A program made the translations under genes and the position numbers. The notes beneath the pieces are model-generated. The model made no database searches, was not told the origin of the DNA, and saw nothing but the letters and a program-made list of their open reading frames with translations. 13,669 nucleotides of DNA from an uncultured Caryophanales bacterium. GTDB taxonomy: Bacteria; Bacillota_I; Bacilli_A; RF39; UBA660. Where the stretch lies: NCBI GenBank assembly GCA_946414975.1, contig CAMKQS010000042.1, forward strand, positions 1 through 13,669, read 5' to 3'. This document shows, in pieces, positions 13,593-13,669 of the stretch. Positions within the stretch are counted from its first letter, which is position 1; every line of letters begins with the position of its first letter.

Positions 13593-13661
13593 CATTCTTT
13601 TAGTTTTAACTTTCTCGACCTTTTTAACTTAACTGTGTCTATAAGGCACAAGTTTGATGTT

Positions 13662-13669
13662 AAGGAGGT
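13662..13669 (+). promoter_or_regulatory. Perfect Shine-Dalgarno sequence at window edge
   Basis: The window ends in AAGGAGGT, fully complementary to the 16S 3' end, so a plus-strand gene probably starts within 15 bases beyond the edge. The other reading is that it is the antisense of a 16S rRNA 3' end (ACCTCCTTA on the minus strand). That is less likely, because no 23S gene follows to the left. Confidence 0.5.

Noticed and set aside
13661..13669. 3' end of a minus-strand 16S rRNA gene
   Set aside because: Only nine bases (ACCTCCTTA) would match, and no 23S or tRNA follows to the left. A Shine-Dalgarno sequence is simpler.
1..13669. CRISPR array or tRNA genes
   Set aside because: No repeat-spacer pattern longer than the five iterons and no tRNA-like T-arm sequence was found on either strand.

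Overview
The window is very AT-rich DNA using the standard code (TGG for Trp; TGA among the stops) with AGGAGG-type ribosome binding sites. It looks like a low-GC Firmicute, such as an uncultured gut Bacilli or Clostridia lineage. The species cannot be named from the sequence.

Layout. (a) 9179-5865 and 1893-1468: a housekeeping operon on the minus strand, proS - fic - frr - rhuM, driven by a good sigma-A promoter at 9179-9207. (b) 1892-5884: an integrative element of about 3,992 bp sits inside rhuM and splits it into a 5' half (6485-5883) and a 3' half (1893-1468). The two halves rejoin in frame into a 341-residue RhuM protein, so both junctions can be placed to the base. The element carries a large serine recombinase, an unknown 180-residue protein, a decayed small gene, five 11-bp iterons, a KilA-N protein on the plus strand, and a 112-bp nested inverted repeat. 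(c) 1456-50: downstream minus-strand genes: a relic of a second rhuM, a DUF1653 protein, an unknown 259-residue protein, a frameshifted small gene, and a repeat pair at the window edge. (d) 12714-9218: a promoter-to-terminator operon for three exported proteins: two lipoproteins and a wall-anchored Cna-B surface protein. (e) 12715-13669: a kilobase with no convincing gene but many hairpins, ending in a perfect Shine-Dalgarno sequence at the window edge.

Main observation. The deduced attP (two 27-bp half-sites in inverted orientation around a central GG) lies inside the 3' end of the recombinase gene. In the integrated state the recombinase ends in five codons completed by rhuM sequence. Closing the circle would instead fuse it in frame to a 49-codon tail now stranded at 5883-5734, at the other end of the element. 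Integration therefore changes the recombinase C-terminus and rhuM at once. The recombinase also seems to have lost about 100 internal residues (the end of the Recombinase domain and the first Cys pair of the zinc ribbon), so this copy is probably immobile unless helped in trans.
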